This document shows positions 25,839 through 35,375 of a stretch of 64,000 nucleotides of DNA, piece by piece. Positions within the stretch are counted from its first letter, which is position 1; each line of letters begins with the position of its first letter. Under the pieces are notes generated by a model. It made no database searches. It was not told where the DNA came from and saw only the letters and a program-made list of their open reading frames with translations. Origin of the DNA: CBDAQD01 sp965275905 (GTDB taxonomy: Bacteria; Pseudomonadota; Alphaproteobacteria; Rhizobiales; JAJFHC01); assembly GCA_965275905.1 (NCBI GenBank), contig CBDHYJ010000008.1:32811-96810 (forward strand), given 5' to 3'. Made by a program: the position numbers and the translations under genes.

Positions 25839-27408
25839 ATGACAACGTTGGACAACAGCGTCGACCGCATCGATGTTGAAGCGGTCAACAAAAAGGAGAA
25901 ACGTCAGCTCTACGCGGCCCGGCAGAAGATCTTCCCGAAGCGGGTGGCCGGCACTTTCAGGTCGCTCAAATGGTGGATCATGCTGGTGACGCTCGGTATC
26001 TACTACGTCACGCCATGGTTGCGCTGGGACAGGGGGCTCCATGCCCCCGACCAGGCGGTTCTCGTAGACCTGCCTGGGCGGCGATTCTATTTCTTCTTCA
26101 TCGAAATCTGGCCGCACGAGTTCTATTACATCGCCGGGTTGCTGATCATGGCCGGCATCGGCCTGTTTCTGGTCACGTCCACGGTGGGGAGAGCGTGGTG
26201 CGGCTATACCTGCCCGCAGACCGTCTGGGTTGATCTGTTCATCGGCGTCGAGCGCTTTATCGAAGGCGACCGAAACGCCAGAATCAAACTCGACAAGGGT
26301 CCCTGGACGGCCGACAAGATCACGAAACGGCTCAGCAAGCATGCAATCTGGATCGTGGTCGCCATGGCGACGGGCGGTGCATGGATCTTCTACTTTGCGG
26401 ATGCGCCGACCCTGGCCTGGAACTTCATCACGTTCGACGCACCGATGATCGCCTACACGACGGTCGGAATCCTGACCGCGACGACCTATGTGTTTGCCGG
26501 TTTCATGCGCGAGCAGGTCTGCACCTACATGTGTCCCTGGCCGCGGATTCAGGCGGCCATGCTCGACGAGGATTCACTCACCGTCACCTACAACGCCTGG
26601 CGCGGCGAACCGCGTTCCCGCCACCGGAAGCGGCAGCTCGATGCCGGCGCGGCCGTCGGTGATTGTGTTGACTGCAACGCCTGCGTGGCGGTCTGTCCCC
26701 AGGGCATCGACATCCGCGACGGCCAGCAGCTTGAGTGCATCACGTGCGCCCTTTGCATTGACGCCTGCGATACCGTGATGGACAAGATCGGCCTCGACCG
26801 GGGTCTGATTTCCTATTCGACGCTGCGCGATTATGCGGCCAATGAATCCGGCGTCGATGCGCCGACGACACTGGTCCGCAACTCCGACGGGACCTTCAAG
26901 AAAGATCTCAGACACTTCGCACTGGCGCGTGATTTTCCGTGCGCGCACGCTGATCTATTTCTCGGTTTGGGCGCTGGTCGGCATCGGCCTTCTGATTGCG
27001 CTTGGTTCGCGCGACCGGCTCGGACCTCAATGTGTTGCACGACCGCAAACCCGTCAATTCGTCAGGCTGTCGGACGGTTCTATCCGCAACGGCTATACCG
27101 ATCAGGACTGCTCAACATGAATCCCGGAACCCCGGGTGATCTTCCTGCCTCGATCTGATAGGATTCTTCCCGGTGCGACAGATGTCGATCACCGGCATCT
27201 GATCAGCCGCGAGCAGTCAGTTCCTTTGCACGGTTTCCGGTCGATCCGGACAGATCTGCGGACGATCAAAGTCTATGTCCGCCAGCCGACCCGAAAACAA
27301 TTTCCGGCAGCACGGCGAATTTCAGCTTCAAGGTGAATGAGATCAAAGGCGGGAAAGAAACGGCCACTACGGACGCCAATTTCGAAACGCCGGGAGAGGG
27401 TTTCATGA
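25839..27408 (+). pseudogene. ccoG: cbb3 maturation protein CcoG, 3' end broken by many single-base insertions
   Basis: The first 360 residues are intact. They contain membrane helices, CGYTCPQTVW, CTYMCPWPRIQ, and the ferredoxin pair CVDCNACVAVCPQGID and CITCALCIDACD, as in CcoG/RdxB, a 4Fe-4S membrane protein that reduces copper for cbb3 assembly. From 26919 the frame shifts repeatedly. The conserved C-terminus can be recovered piecewise (HWRVIFRARTLIYF, then QFVRLSDGSIRNGY, then LNMN, then TIKVYVRQP, then NEIKGGKETATTDANFE) only if about ten single inserted bases are removed. The restored stop overlaps the ccoH ATG. Every shift I could place is an insertion. Consensus error is likelier than decay. 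Confidence 0.85.
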
Positions 27409-27899
27409 GCGGACAAGGTACAAGTGTTCGGGAACGGAAGTTCACGGGCACCCACATGCTGGTTGCCATGCTGTGCTTTTACGGCGTCATCATTACCGTA
27501 AACCTGACGCTCGCCTATTTTGCGACCGGCACCTGGACGGGTCTCGTGGTGAAAAACAGCTACGTCGCGAGCCAGCAATATAACGAAAAGCTGGCTGAAG
27601 TCCGCCGGCAGCACGATACCGGCTGGTCAAGCCAATTCGACTACAATGGAGAGAAAGCGCAATTCGCGCTTTTGACGAGCGAGGGCAGCGCGTTGCGCGG
27701 CTTCGACGTCAAGGCCCGCTTCAGCCGGCCTACGCACGAAAACGAAGACCACGACACGAACATGGTTGAGGTAACCGACGGGTACGAAACGGCGATAAGG
27801 CTCGCTCCCGGTGTCTGGAACGTGGAGGTGACCGCCAGGGCTTCCGAGAATCGGGGTTATCGCAAAATCTTCCGTTTGTTCGTGAAAGAGGAAAACTAG
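27405..27899 (+). CDS. ccoH: cbb3 oxidase assembly protein CcoH (FixH)
   Basis: A 164-residue FixH/CcoH protein. One membrane helix (HMLVAMLCFYGVIITVNLTLAYF) is followed by NSYVASQQYNEKLAEVRRQHD and a periplasmic domain, the standard family pattern. CcoH helps assemble the cbb3 complex. The ATG at 27405 has GGGAGAGGG upstream; the open frame extends further 5', but that part is the tail of ccoG read through. Confidence 0.92.
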   Translation: MSGQGTSVRERKFTGTHMLVAMLCFYGVIITVNLTLAYFATGTWTGLVVKNSYVASQQYNEKLAEVRRQHDTGWSSQFDYNGEKAQFALLTSEGSALRGFDVKARFSRPTHENEDHDTNMVEVTDGYETAIRLAPGVWNVEVTARASENRGYRKIFRLFVKEEN

Positions 27900-27904
27900 C
27901 TCAG

Positions 27905-30191
27905 ATGGTTGCTGCACCGGCAAGACAGGAAAATGCAGCGCAGGCGGCGCATCTGTCCGCCGGGCAGCGCGGACATCTGGATCTTGTCGTGCCGGGCCTC
28001 CGTTGCGCCGGGTGCATCGCCAAAGTCGAAGGTGCGCTCAACGGCCATCCTGCGGTTGTGGCGGCACGTGTGAACCTGTCGACCAGACGGGTATCGATCG
28101 ACTGGCAGGAAGATGCGGCAGCCGCGGAGGATATCGTTGCTGTCGTCGAAGGGCTTGGGTATGACGCGCGGCCGTTCGATGCAAAGACCTACAAGGAAAA
28201 CACGGACCCGGAAGGCCGCTTCCTGATCCGCTGCCTTGCCGTCGCCGGGTTTGCAGCCGGCAACGTGATGCTGCTTTCAGTATCGGTGTGGTCGGGTGCC
28301 GATCAGGCGACCCGGGATCTCTTTCACTGGCTTTCCGCAATGATTGCGATGCCGGCGGTTGTCTATGCCGGCAGGCCTTTTTTTCCGCTCAGCGGCGCGG
28401 GCGCTCAGGGCCGGCCACCTCAACATGGATGTTCCGATCTCGCTGGCGGTTGTGCTCGCCGCCGGCATGAGCCTGTTCGAGACGATCGGTCACGGCGAGA
28501 ACGCCTATTTCGATGCCTCGGTAACGCTGCTGTTTTTCCTGCTCTCCGGCCGGGTTCTCGATCACCTCATGCGCGCGCGAGCCCGTTCGGCCGTGACGCA
28601 ACTGCTGGCCTTGTCGTCATCACGTGCGGAAGTCGTGCTCGATTCCGGTGAAACCGAAGTCATGGCAATCGACCGCATCGAGCCGGGGATGACCGTTCTC
28701 GTCGCCGCTGGCGAACGGATTCCGGCCGATGGCGTGATTGCCGATGGCACCAGCGAGGCGGACTGTTCGCTCGTGACCGGAGAAACCGTTCCGGAACGCC
28801 TCGTTGCCGGTACCGAGGTGCTTGCGGGTGTATTGAATCTGAGCGCTCCGATACGCGTTCGGGTTACGGCGACGGGAGAGGATACGTTCCTCGCCGATGT
28901 CATCCGCCTGATGGAAGCCGCGGAAGCCGGCAAGGCGCGCTACATGCGTCTGGCCGACAGGGCCGCGCGCATTTATGCGCCCGTGGTCCATATCGTTGCC
29001 GCGCTCGCATTTGTCGGCTGGATGTGGTGGACGGGCGGCGACTGGCGCGTCTCCGCCATTACAGCGATCGCGGTGCTGATCATCACCTGTCCCTGTGCGC
29101 TCGGGCTGGCGGTGCCCGCGGTCCAGGTCGTCGCCAACGGAATTCTGTTCAGGCGCGGCATAATGGTGAAGGACGCGACCGCGCTTGAGCGGCTGGCGCA
29201 GGCGGACACGTTCGTGTTCGACAAGACCGGCACGCTGACCCGCGGGGAGCCCCGCATGATCAACGCCGAAAGTACCGACGGGAATGCACTCGCGCTCGCG
29301 GCGGGACTCGCACGCGAAAGCCGTCATCCCCTGTCACGCGCCCTGACGGCGGCGGCGGCGCGACTGGGCGTCGCGAGCACGAGCGTCGGGAACGTGACAG
29401 AGCATCCGGGCTTCGGGCTCGAGGGACAGTATAACGGTCAGGCGGTTCGACTGGGCAGCGTCGACTGGTGCGGCGACAGCGAATCCGGAGATGGCGTCGA
29501 GCAGGATGACGCCGTCATGGCGCTTTGCCTGCGGCTGGGCAATGACGCGCCGGTGGTGTTCCGCTTCGAGGACAGCCTGAAGGCGGACGCCGCCGGAACG
29601 GTCGGGCACCTGGTCGGGCAGGGCGCCGATATCGCAATTCTCTCCGGCGACCGGCCGGCCGTGGTTGCCAGGGTCGCGGCCGAACTGGACGTCGATGAGT
29701 TTGTCGCCTCGGCCAGGCCGGACGACAAGGTCGAGCATATCGAAGGTCTCAGGCGCGACGGCCGGAATGTGGCGATGATCGGCGACGGCATAAATGATGC
29801 CCCGGCGCTCGCGGCGGGTCTGGTCTCGATGGCCCCGGCGAGCGCTTCCGATGTGGGCCGTGCCGCGGCCGATTATGTCTTTCTCGGTGATCGGCTGGAG
29901 CCGGTGAACACCGCGTTCAAGGTGGCAAAGTCGGCACGGCGCGTGATCCTTCAGAATTTCGGTATAGCGCTTGTTTACAACCTGATTGCCGTTCCGGTCG
30001 CGGTGCTCGGGTTTGCTTCGCCGCTGGTTGCGGCAATTGCCATGTCCCTGTCGTCGATTGTGGTTATCGCGAACGCGCTCAGGCTTCGGCTCATGTTTCC
30101 GGAGTTCGCCGGGGCGCAAAGCCCGACGCCCGAGACAGCGGCCGCTAAGGCGCCCGAGGGACGATCAGCCCCGATGGAGCGTGCAGCATGA
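27905..30191 (+). pseudogene. ccoI: Copper-transporting P1B ATPase CcoI, one apparent frameshift
   Basis: The protein has an N-terminal metal-binding domain (GLRCAGCIAKVEG), membrane helices, the CPC motif in IITCPCALGLAVP, the phosphorylation site DKTGTLTRGE, the HP site ESRHPLSRAL and the hinge GDGINDAPALAAG. CcoI supplies copper for the cbb3 binuclear centre. The frame breaks in a run of seven T at 28378-28384 (six expected), between GRPFF and RSAARALRAGHLNMD; on either side the sequence is normal. The stop overlaps the ccoS start. Probably functional if the run is a sequencing error, otherwise truncated to about 160 residues. Confidence 0.88.
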
Positions 30192-30343
30192 CGGCGCTGC
30201 TTTATCTCATCCCGGTGGCCCTGTTCCTCGGCCTGCTCGGCCTCGGCGCATTCGTCTGGGCGCTGCGGTCCGGACAGTTCGATGATCTCGAGGGGGCCGC
30301 GCATCGTGTTCTGATTGATGATGACGAGCCTCCCAAGGAGTGA
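30188..30343 (+). CDS. ccoS: cbb3-type oxidase assembly protein CcoS
   Basis: A 51-residue protein with one membrane helix (ALLYLIPVALFLGLLGLGAFVWAL) followed by RSGQFDDLEGAAHRVLID, the clear CcoS signature. CcoS is needed to load cofactors into cbb3. The ATG overlaps the ccoI stop by 4 nt. It closes the ccoNOQP-ccoGHIS cluster. Confidence 0.93.
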   Translation: MTALLYLIPVALFLGLLGLGAFVWALRSGQFDDLEGAAHRVLIDDDEPPKE

Positions 30344-30349
30344 CCCGGA

Positions 30350-31183
30350 TCAGACTTTCCTGACGGCGATCATCTCGACCGGCGCAATGCGGCCTGCAGA
30401 GATGTTCTCGACCATGTTCTTCATCTTTTCCGCGCGATCCTCGCCAAACAGGATGTGAAGGCCGAGCGGCGGCGGACCCTCGGCGGCAGCCGCTTTGGCC
30501 TTCATGTCGGCAAAGAAGGCGAGAGCAAAGTCGCGCCGGTTGCGTTCAGCTTTGACATCGAAGCCTGCCGCCTGAAGGGCGGCGCGGTATTCGTCCGGTG
30601 ATGCCAGTGCGCTGGTGTCGGCGGTGGTTGCCCAGGGAACGGGAAAAGTCAGGTCGCCATCGGCCGTCTGCATGACGTCGTAGACCCCGAACGATGCACC
30701 CGGGCGAAGAACCCTGGCAACTTCGCCGAACAGGTCGGCCTTGGCCGGAATGTTCATGCCGACATGCATCATGTAGGCGTTGTCGAACCGGCCGTCCTCG
30801 AAGGGCATGTCAAGCGCGCTGCCGTGGTGCAGGGCGATCCGGTCGGACAGTCCGACCCAGCGGCACATGGTCTCGCCGGTCTCGACGAACTCGGGGGTGA
30901 GGTCAATGCCGGTGACATGGCTGCCGAACCGCGATGCAACGAACCGGCACGCGCCGGCAAGGCCGCTGCCGACATCAAGGACGTGATGGTCGGGTGACAG
31001 TCCGAGCTGACCCAGAAAATCCTCCGATGCCTGCCTGCCGCCAATATGGAACTCGTCGACGGGCGCCAGATCATCGATCGTGACTGTGTCCGTGGTTTTG
31101 CCGAGCGCTTCGATCCCGGTCCGGATTTCATCCGCCAACGAACCATGAGTGTAGTGATCCGCAACCCTGTTGCCGTCTGACAT
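30350..31183 (-). CDS. SAM-dependent methyltransferase, class I
   Basis: A 277-residue methyltransferase. The SAM-binding motif is VLDVGSGLAGACRFVA near residue 70, followed by VTGIDLTPEFVETGE and the post-motif segment MPFEDGRFDNAYMMHV. It resembles the UbiE/sarcosine-dimethylglycine methyltransferase group (YTHGSLADEIRTGIEALG at the start). The ATG at 31183 has a GGAGG ribosome site, while the open frame extends about 190 codons further without support. It converges on ccoS. The acceptor is unknown; glycine-betaine-pathway and natural-product methyltransferases are both possible. Confidence 0.75.
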   Translation of the reverse strand: MSDGNRVADHYTHGSLADEIRTGIEALGKTTDTVTIDDLAPVDEFHIGGRQASEDFLGQLGLSPDHHVLDVGSGLAGACRFVASRFGSHVTGIDLTPEFVETGETMCRWVGLSDRIALHHGSALDMPFEDGRFDNAYMMHVGMNIPAKADLFGEVARVLRPGASFGVYDVMQTADGDLTFPVPWATTADTSALASPDEYRAALQAAGFDVKAERNRRDFALAFFADMKAKAAAAEGPPPLGLHILFGEDRAEKMKNMVENISAGRIAPVEMIAVRKV

Positions 31184-31331
31184 TTCGTTTTCCTCCCACA
31201 GAGTGTGTGACCAGATTATCTCGTCCGGCCTGAAAATACATGGCGGTTGCCGGCGAGGCTTGAATTGCGCCGGCCGTCGTGAACAATCAGCGGTTGTATC
31301 GAACCTTGAGTTTGGGGAGGACGTCGGCGGC

Positions 31332-32171
31332 ATGACATGGGGTGCGTTGCGGAGTCTGGTGTTTGCGGCAGCCGGAACCCTGATTGCCGTCGCTGCGGGT
31401 TCTGATGCAATCGCCCAATCGTCTGTGCCGAAACCCCGCGGGAAGCCCGACAGTTTCGAGAAAGCGCCCACCGGGCAGGAGCAGCCGGCGGTGCCGGCCG
31501 AAAAGCCGGTGGCTCCAAAACCAAAGACCGGTGACGGTCCGGTGAGCAAGAAGCCGGTCGTACGCGAGGCCGACGAGGCGGCGGCGTCACAAACGGCAGA
31601 AGGCAGGTCGAAGCTTGAGCAATGCGTCGCGTCCCTCAAGAGGCTCGGTGCGGCGGTCAGGATGGAACCGCCGTTCAAGACCGAGGGCGGCTGCGGCATC
31701 GACGATCCGGTAGCCCTCTCGACCCTGCGTGTTGCCGGCGCAAAGGTCACGCTCTCCGGTTCCCCGAAACTGAGCTGCCGGTTCGCTCTAAAGTTCGTGG
31801 ACTGGACCGTGAATGTGGTGGCGCCGGTTGCGCGTTTTCATCTGGGATCGGATGTCCGGACCTTGCTGACCGGTCCGGGTTATGTCTGCCGGCGGCGCAA
31901 CAACTCCGCCAAGGGCAAGTTGTCGGAGCACGCCCTCGGCAATGCGATCGACATCACGGGGTTCAAGCTGAATGGCGGCGAAAGGGTCATGATTTCCGGG
32001 CTGAAAAACGCGTCCGGCGCCGTCAAGAAATTCGTCGGCGCCATGCGCGTGTCCGGCTGCGGTTATTTCACGACGGTGCTCGGACCGGGCGCAGACGCGG
32101 CTCACGAAGACCATATCCACTTCGACCTCGGCCGTCACGGCCGCACCGACCGTTACAGGATCTGCCAGTAG
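31332..32171 (+). CDS. Extensin-family (VanY/M15-like) exported protein
   Basis: A 279-residue secreted protein. A signal peptide (LRSLVFAAAGTLIAVAAGSDAIA) is followed by a Pro/Lys-rich linker (about residues 30-90) and an extensin-like C-terminal domain. Visible motifs are KLSEHALGNAIDITGF and AHEDHIHFDLGRHG, the zinc-ligand style of M15-related peptidases, and four Cys in the last 180 residues. The domain is widespread in alphaproteobacteria and thought to act on the cell wall. The ATG at 31332 begins the signal peptide. Confidence 0.8.
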   Translation: MTWGALRSLVFAAAGTLIAVAAGSDAIAQSSVPKPRGKPDSFEKAPTGQEQPAVPAEKPVAPKPKTGDGPVSKKPVVREADEAAASQTAEGRSKLEQCVASLKRLGAAVRMEPPFKTEGGCGIDDPVALSTLRVAGAKVTLSGSPKLSCRFALKFVDWTVNVVAPVARFHLGSDVRTLLTGPGYVCRRRNNSAKGKLSEHALGNAIDITGFKLNGGERVMISGLKNASGAVKKFVGAMRVSGCGYFTTVLGPGADAAHEDHIHFDLGRHGRTDRYRICQ

Positions 32172-32183
32172 TCTCTGGGCGTC

Positions 32184-33284
32184 TCAGGCGGCCTTGCCGA
32201 TTTCCCGGTCGGTAGCGAAGTTGCGGCCGAACCGGTTGGCGAGGAAGGTTTCGAGCGCGATGTCTTCCTGCCGCAGGAAACCCGGTTTGGAAATCGATCC
32301 GTCGTTCAGGAGGTCGAGTACCGCGCAGATGCCGGATGCCGTCGTGATCTGGATGGCGCTGCGCATGACGCCCCCGATTTCACGGCTGTAGACCTTGTTC
32401 GCGTAGGACTCCTGAACGAACCGCCCGCCGCGGGTACCGCTGACGGTTACGAAGACCAGAACCACGTCCTGATCGGTCGCCGGCACGGCGTGCTCGAGAA
32501 TGTCCTTCAGGATGTGGCGGCGGTCGGCCAGCCGGAGATCGTGCACCAGCGCCTTCATGATGCTGCGGTGGCCCGGATAGCGGATCGTACGGTAGTTCAT
32601 GTTGCGCACCCGGCCGGCGTAACTGTCGCACAGGGTGCCGAGGCCGCCGGACGTGTTGAAGGCTTCGTAGCGGATGCCGTCGAGCGAGAACTCCTCCAGG
32701 CCTTCCAGGGCGCGGACTTCCCGCAATTCGCCGTCGACGATGGCCTCGCAGGGTTCGCAATACTCGTTGATGACGCCGTCCGTGCTCCAGGTCAGATTGT
32801 AGTTGAGGGCATTGGACGGGAACACCGGCAGCGCGCCGACCCTCATGCGCACGGTGTCGAGCTGATCGAACCCCTTGGCGAGGGCGTTCGTCACGATCGA
32901 TATGAAACCGGGCGCCAGTCCGCATTGCGGAACGAAGGCGGTCCGGCTGTCTTGTGCCATTTCTTTCACCGCGCGGGTGCTGGCAACGTCTTCGGTCAGG
33001 TCGAGATAGTGCGCCCCGGCAGCTTTCGCTGCGTCTGCGACTTTGGCGGTGAGATGGAAAGGCAACGCGTTCAGGACGGCGAAGGAACCGGTCATGGCCC
33101 GGCCCAGGGCGGTTTCATCGGTGACGTCGACACATGCGGTCCCGGTGTTCGGATAACGGGCAAGCACTGCCAGCTGAGGCTCGGACCTGTCGATCACGGT
33201 GACGTGGTAGTCGCCCGTCTCAGACAGCAGGGCCGTGATCATTTCGCCGATCTTGCCGGCGCCCACAAGCGTGACGTTGCGCAT
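32184..33284 (-). CDS. Saccharopine dehydrogenase-family oxidoreductase
   Basis: A 366-residue enzyme. The N-terminal NAD(P) fold starts NVTLVGAGKIGEMITALL. The saccharopine dehydrogenase C-terminal domain contains LAPGFISIVTNALAKGFDQLD, NLTWSTDGVINEYCEPCEAI and RYPGHRSIMKAL. The group includes saccharopine and lysine-6 dehydrogenases. It is divergent from an Lrp/AsnC regulator gene, an arrangement typical of lysine or amino-acid catabolism. No lysine-ketoglutarate reductase is nearby, so a direct lysine 6-dehydrogenase is a reasonable alternative. Substrate not proven. Confidence 0.78.
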   Translation of the reverse strand: MRNVTLVGAGKIGEMITALLSETGDYHVTVIDRSEPQLAVLARYPNTGTACVDVTDETALGRAMTGSFAVLNALPFHLTAKVADAAKAAGAHYLDLTEDVASTRAVKEMAQDSRTAFVPQCGLAPGFISIVTNALAKGFDQLDTVRMRVGALPVFPSNALNYNLTWSTDGVINEYCEPCEAIVDGELREVRALEGLEEFSLDGIRYEAFNTSGGLGTLCDSYAGRVRNMNYRTIRYPGHRSIMKALVHDLRLADRRHILKDILEHAVPATDQDVVLVFVTVSGTRGGRFVQESYANKVYSREIGGVMRSAIQITTASGICAVLDLLNDGSISKPGFLRQEDIALETFLANRFGRNFATDREIGKAA

Positions 33285-33409
33285 ATCCGATCTCCATAAG
33301 AATCACCCGTCATTTCAATATGCTCGAATTTTTGGTCAATTTGTATAAGCTGTTTGTGCAATATGGATTATTATTATTGACGATATGATCGGAAAACCGG
33401 CGATTTGTC
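33285..33409. promoter_or_regulatory. AT-rich divergent promoter region
   Basis: This 125-nt gap between the divergent saccharopine-dehydrogenase-like gene and the Lrp gene is much richer in A and T than its surroundings. TTGGTCAATTTGTATAAG (33332-33349) and a TATTATTATT run (33369-33378) occur. Lrp/AsnC proteins favour such bendable AT-rich sites, so both promoters are probably controlled from here, but no single operator stands out. Confidence 0.4.
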
Positions 33410-33835
33410 ATGGATGATACGGACAGAGCCCTGATCCGGCTGCTGCGGGAGGATGCCCGGCAAGCCACGGCCGTGCTGGCGCGACGGCTGGGCGTTGCGC
33501 GCGCGACGGTGCAGGCCCGCCTGCGGCGGCTTGAGGACAGCGGTACGATCAGAGGCTATACCGTACGCCTGTCCGACGACATTGCCCGGCGGAGGATCCG
33601 TGCCCACGTCATGGTCAACGTGAAATCCGGCTCGGCCGTCGCGGTCGAGCATGGTCTTCGCGCCCTGCCGGAAGTCACCGGCCTCTACGCGATCAGCGGT
33701 GTCTACGATCTGATCGCCGTCGTGGCGACCGAGACGACGGAAGCCATGAACCGGCTGCTCGACAGGATCGGTGCATTGGAGGGCGTCGAGGGAACGATGA
33801 GTTCGATCGTGCTGGCGGCGAAGGTCGAGCGGTAG
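33410..33835 (+). CDS. Lrp/AsnC-family transcriptional regulator
   Basis: A 141-residue Lrp-type regulator. The N-terminal HTH is DRALIRLLREDARQATAVLARRLGVARATVQARLRRLE, and a RAM domain with typical YAISGVYDLIAVV follows. It begins with an ATG at 33410. It is divergent from the saccharopine-dehydrogenase-like gene and most likely activates it in response to an amino acid such as lysine. Confidence 0.88.
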   Translation: MDDTDRALIRLLREDARQATAVLARRLGVARATVQARLRRLEDSGTIRGYTVRLSDDIARRRIRAHVMVNVKSGSAVAVEHGLRALPEVTGLYAISGVYDLIAVVATETTEAMNRLLDRIGALEGVEGTMSSIVLAAKVER

Positions 33836-33839
33836 GGCG

Positions 33840-34280
33840 TCAGTTTCCGGAATAGGCCAGCACCGGCTGACCGCGCCGGATCCAGCCGGGGCCCCTGTGG
33901 TTGCCAAGCATGCCTTCGCTGACGTCGATCACATTGGTGAAACCGTGCTTGGAGAGGAACCGCCGCGCCATGGCCGAACGGCCGCCAATCGCGCATATCA
34001 ATGCGATCGGCTTGTTCCTGTCGCCGCCGGTCACCTTGAGTACGGCGGCGAGGAAGTCGCGGCGGTGCACGGTGACCATTTCAGCGCCGGCGGCAACGCC
34101 GGTCTCCTTCCACTCTCCGGGCGAGCGAATGTCGAGCAGGATGATTTCGCCTCTCGCCTGCATGGCAAGAGCGTCGGTCGCGGAAATGATGCCGGGCGGA
34201 AGCTGATCCGCCTTGGCCGCGGCAGGCGCAAGGCCCAGCGCATGGCCGGCAAGAACGAGAAAGACCAGAAGCATCCGCAT
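33840..34280 (-). CDS. Exported rhodanese-like protein
   Basis: A 146-residue protein. A signal peptide (MLLVFLVLAGHALGLAPAAA) precedes a rhodanese domain. The domain has DIRSPGEWKETGVA and the active-site loop ICAIGGRSAMAR with a catalytic Cys. It may be a periplasmic sulfurtransferase or a redox/sulfur carrier. It ends 4 nt from the convergent Lrp stop. Single-domain exported rhodaneses are common in alphaproteobacteria; the substrate is unknown. Confidence 0.82.
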   Translation of the reverse strand: MRMLLVFLVLAGHALGLAPAAAKADQLPPGIISATDALAMQARGEIILLDIRSPGEWKETGVAAGAEMVTVHRRDFLAAVLKVTGGDRNKPIALICAIGGRSAMARRFLSKHGFTNVIDVSEGMLGNHRGPGWIRRGQPVLAYSGN

Positions 34281-34412
34281 GATAATCGATCCCCATCTCC
34301 CCGCAGCAGGTGCCGCAATTCTAACAAGTCACTATCTGCACTGCGACGGTGATGGCGATCACCATCGCTCACAATTGCGCTATCCACGGACGCGTTTTGC
34401 GTCGTGTCCCGG

Positions 34413-35375
34413 CTACTGTCCGATGCCCAGCTTGGCGATGACGGGCAGATGGTCCGAGCCGACGCGCGGGCCGAGGGAAGCCCCCAGGTTTTCGATACCC
34501 CTGGAAACGAAGACGTGGTCGATCGGGAGAACGGGATAGCCGAACGCGGCCGGCCACGAGGGACGGGTGCCCGCCAGAATGCGCAGCTTCGACTTGCGGC
34601 GGAACTGCGCCAGCGCGTAGGACCATGGCGTCGCGTTGAAATCGCCGGCCAGAATGACAGGAGCCGGGCGTTTTGCGATCCAGGCCGCGAGCGTCTCGAT
34701 CTGTTCGATATGACGTTGAGCGGGCGGACGGGCGAGATGAACGCCCGCCACCGTATACGCATTGCTGCCTTTGCCGAACGTCACCCAGGCCAGCGGTGCG
34801 CGGTCCGGAGCGGATCCCAGCGACCCGGACGCCTGCCACTTGCGTTTTGAGAGGATGGCAATGTCGCACCGCGTCTTGCGCACGCAGTTGAGTTGCCAGG
34901 GATAACGCCCCTTCAGTTGCTTCAGGACCGACGTTGCCTGCCGGCCGTATTCCTGGAGCACGATCACGTCCGCATCTGTCTCTTCGAGATACCGGACGAC
35001 ATCGGGAAGCCGTCTGTTCCGTCCCCAGAGGTTGAGTGTAACAACGCTCAGCGTCCGGGCTGAAGGCGCCGCGGTGGCCACAGGCGCCGTGCCGGAAGGG
35101 ATCACTCCGGCAAGGCCGGCGGCGCAGACGAACGCAGCGAGAACGGCTGTGCGCCTGCGTCGTAACAGCAGCAGAATGAGGGCAAGCGCAAAAGCGCCAA
35201 TCGCCAGGAACGGCCGAAAGTGACTGATCAGATCAAAGGGATAGACATACGCTCCCAAATAGCTGAGCGCGGTCAGGCCGGCAATCCCGACAAGGGCGAG
35301 CATCGACATCGCGCGGAGGAAGTCCAGCATCGGCAGCGACGGCTGTGCGGGCGCGGTTGCGGCGTCAGTTTCCAA
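34413..35375 (-). CDS. Endonuclease/exonuclease/phosphatase-family protein, membrane-anchored
   Basis: A 320-residue protein. About three N-terminal membrane helices (residues 18-95) are followed by an EEP domain. EEP markers are VTLNLWGRNRRLPDVV, VIVLQEYGRQ, LAGDFNATPWSYAL, IDHVFVSRG and GSDHLPVIAKL, so the metal and catalytic residues (Asn, Glu, Asp, His) are present. The domain probably faces the periplasm. The start overlaps the end of the upstream macrodomain gene by 11 nt, so the two are coupled. Activity on nucleic acid, lipid or phosphate ester cannot be told. Confidence 0.8.
   Translation of the reverse strand: METDAATAPAQPSLPMLDFLRAMSMLALVGIAGLTALSYLGAYVYPFDLISHFRPFLAIGAFALALILLLLRRRRTAVLAAFVCAAGLAGVIPSGTAPVATAAPSARTLSVVTLNLWGRNRRLPDVVRYLEETDADVIVLQEYGRQATSVLKQLKGRYPWQLNCVRKTRCDIAILSKRKWQASGSLGSAPDRAPLAWVTFGKGSNAYTVAGVHLARPPAQRHIEQIETLAAWIAKRPAPVILAGDFNATPWSYALAQFRRKSKLRILAGTRPSWPAAFGYPVLPIDHVFVSRGIENLGASLGPRVGSDHLPVIAKLGIGQ

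Noticed and set aside
26919..27405. Programmed frameshifting in ccoG
   Set aside because: Ten or so shifts in 490 nt cannot be decoded by known recoding, and no slippery heptamer plus stem pattern is repeated at them.
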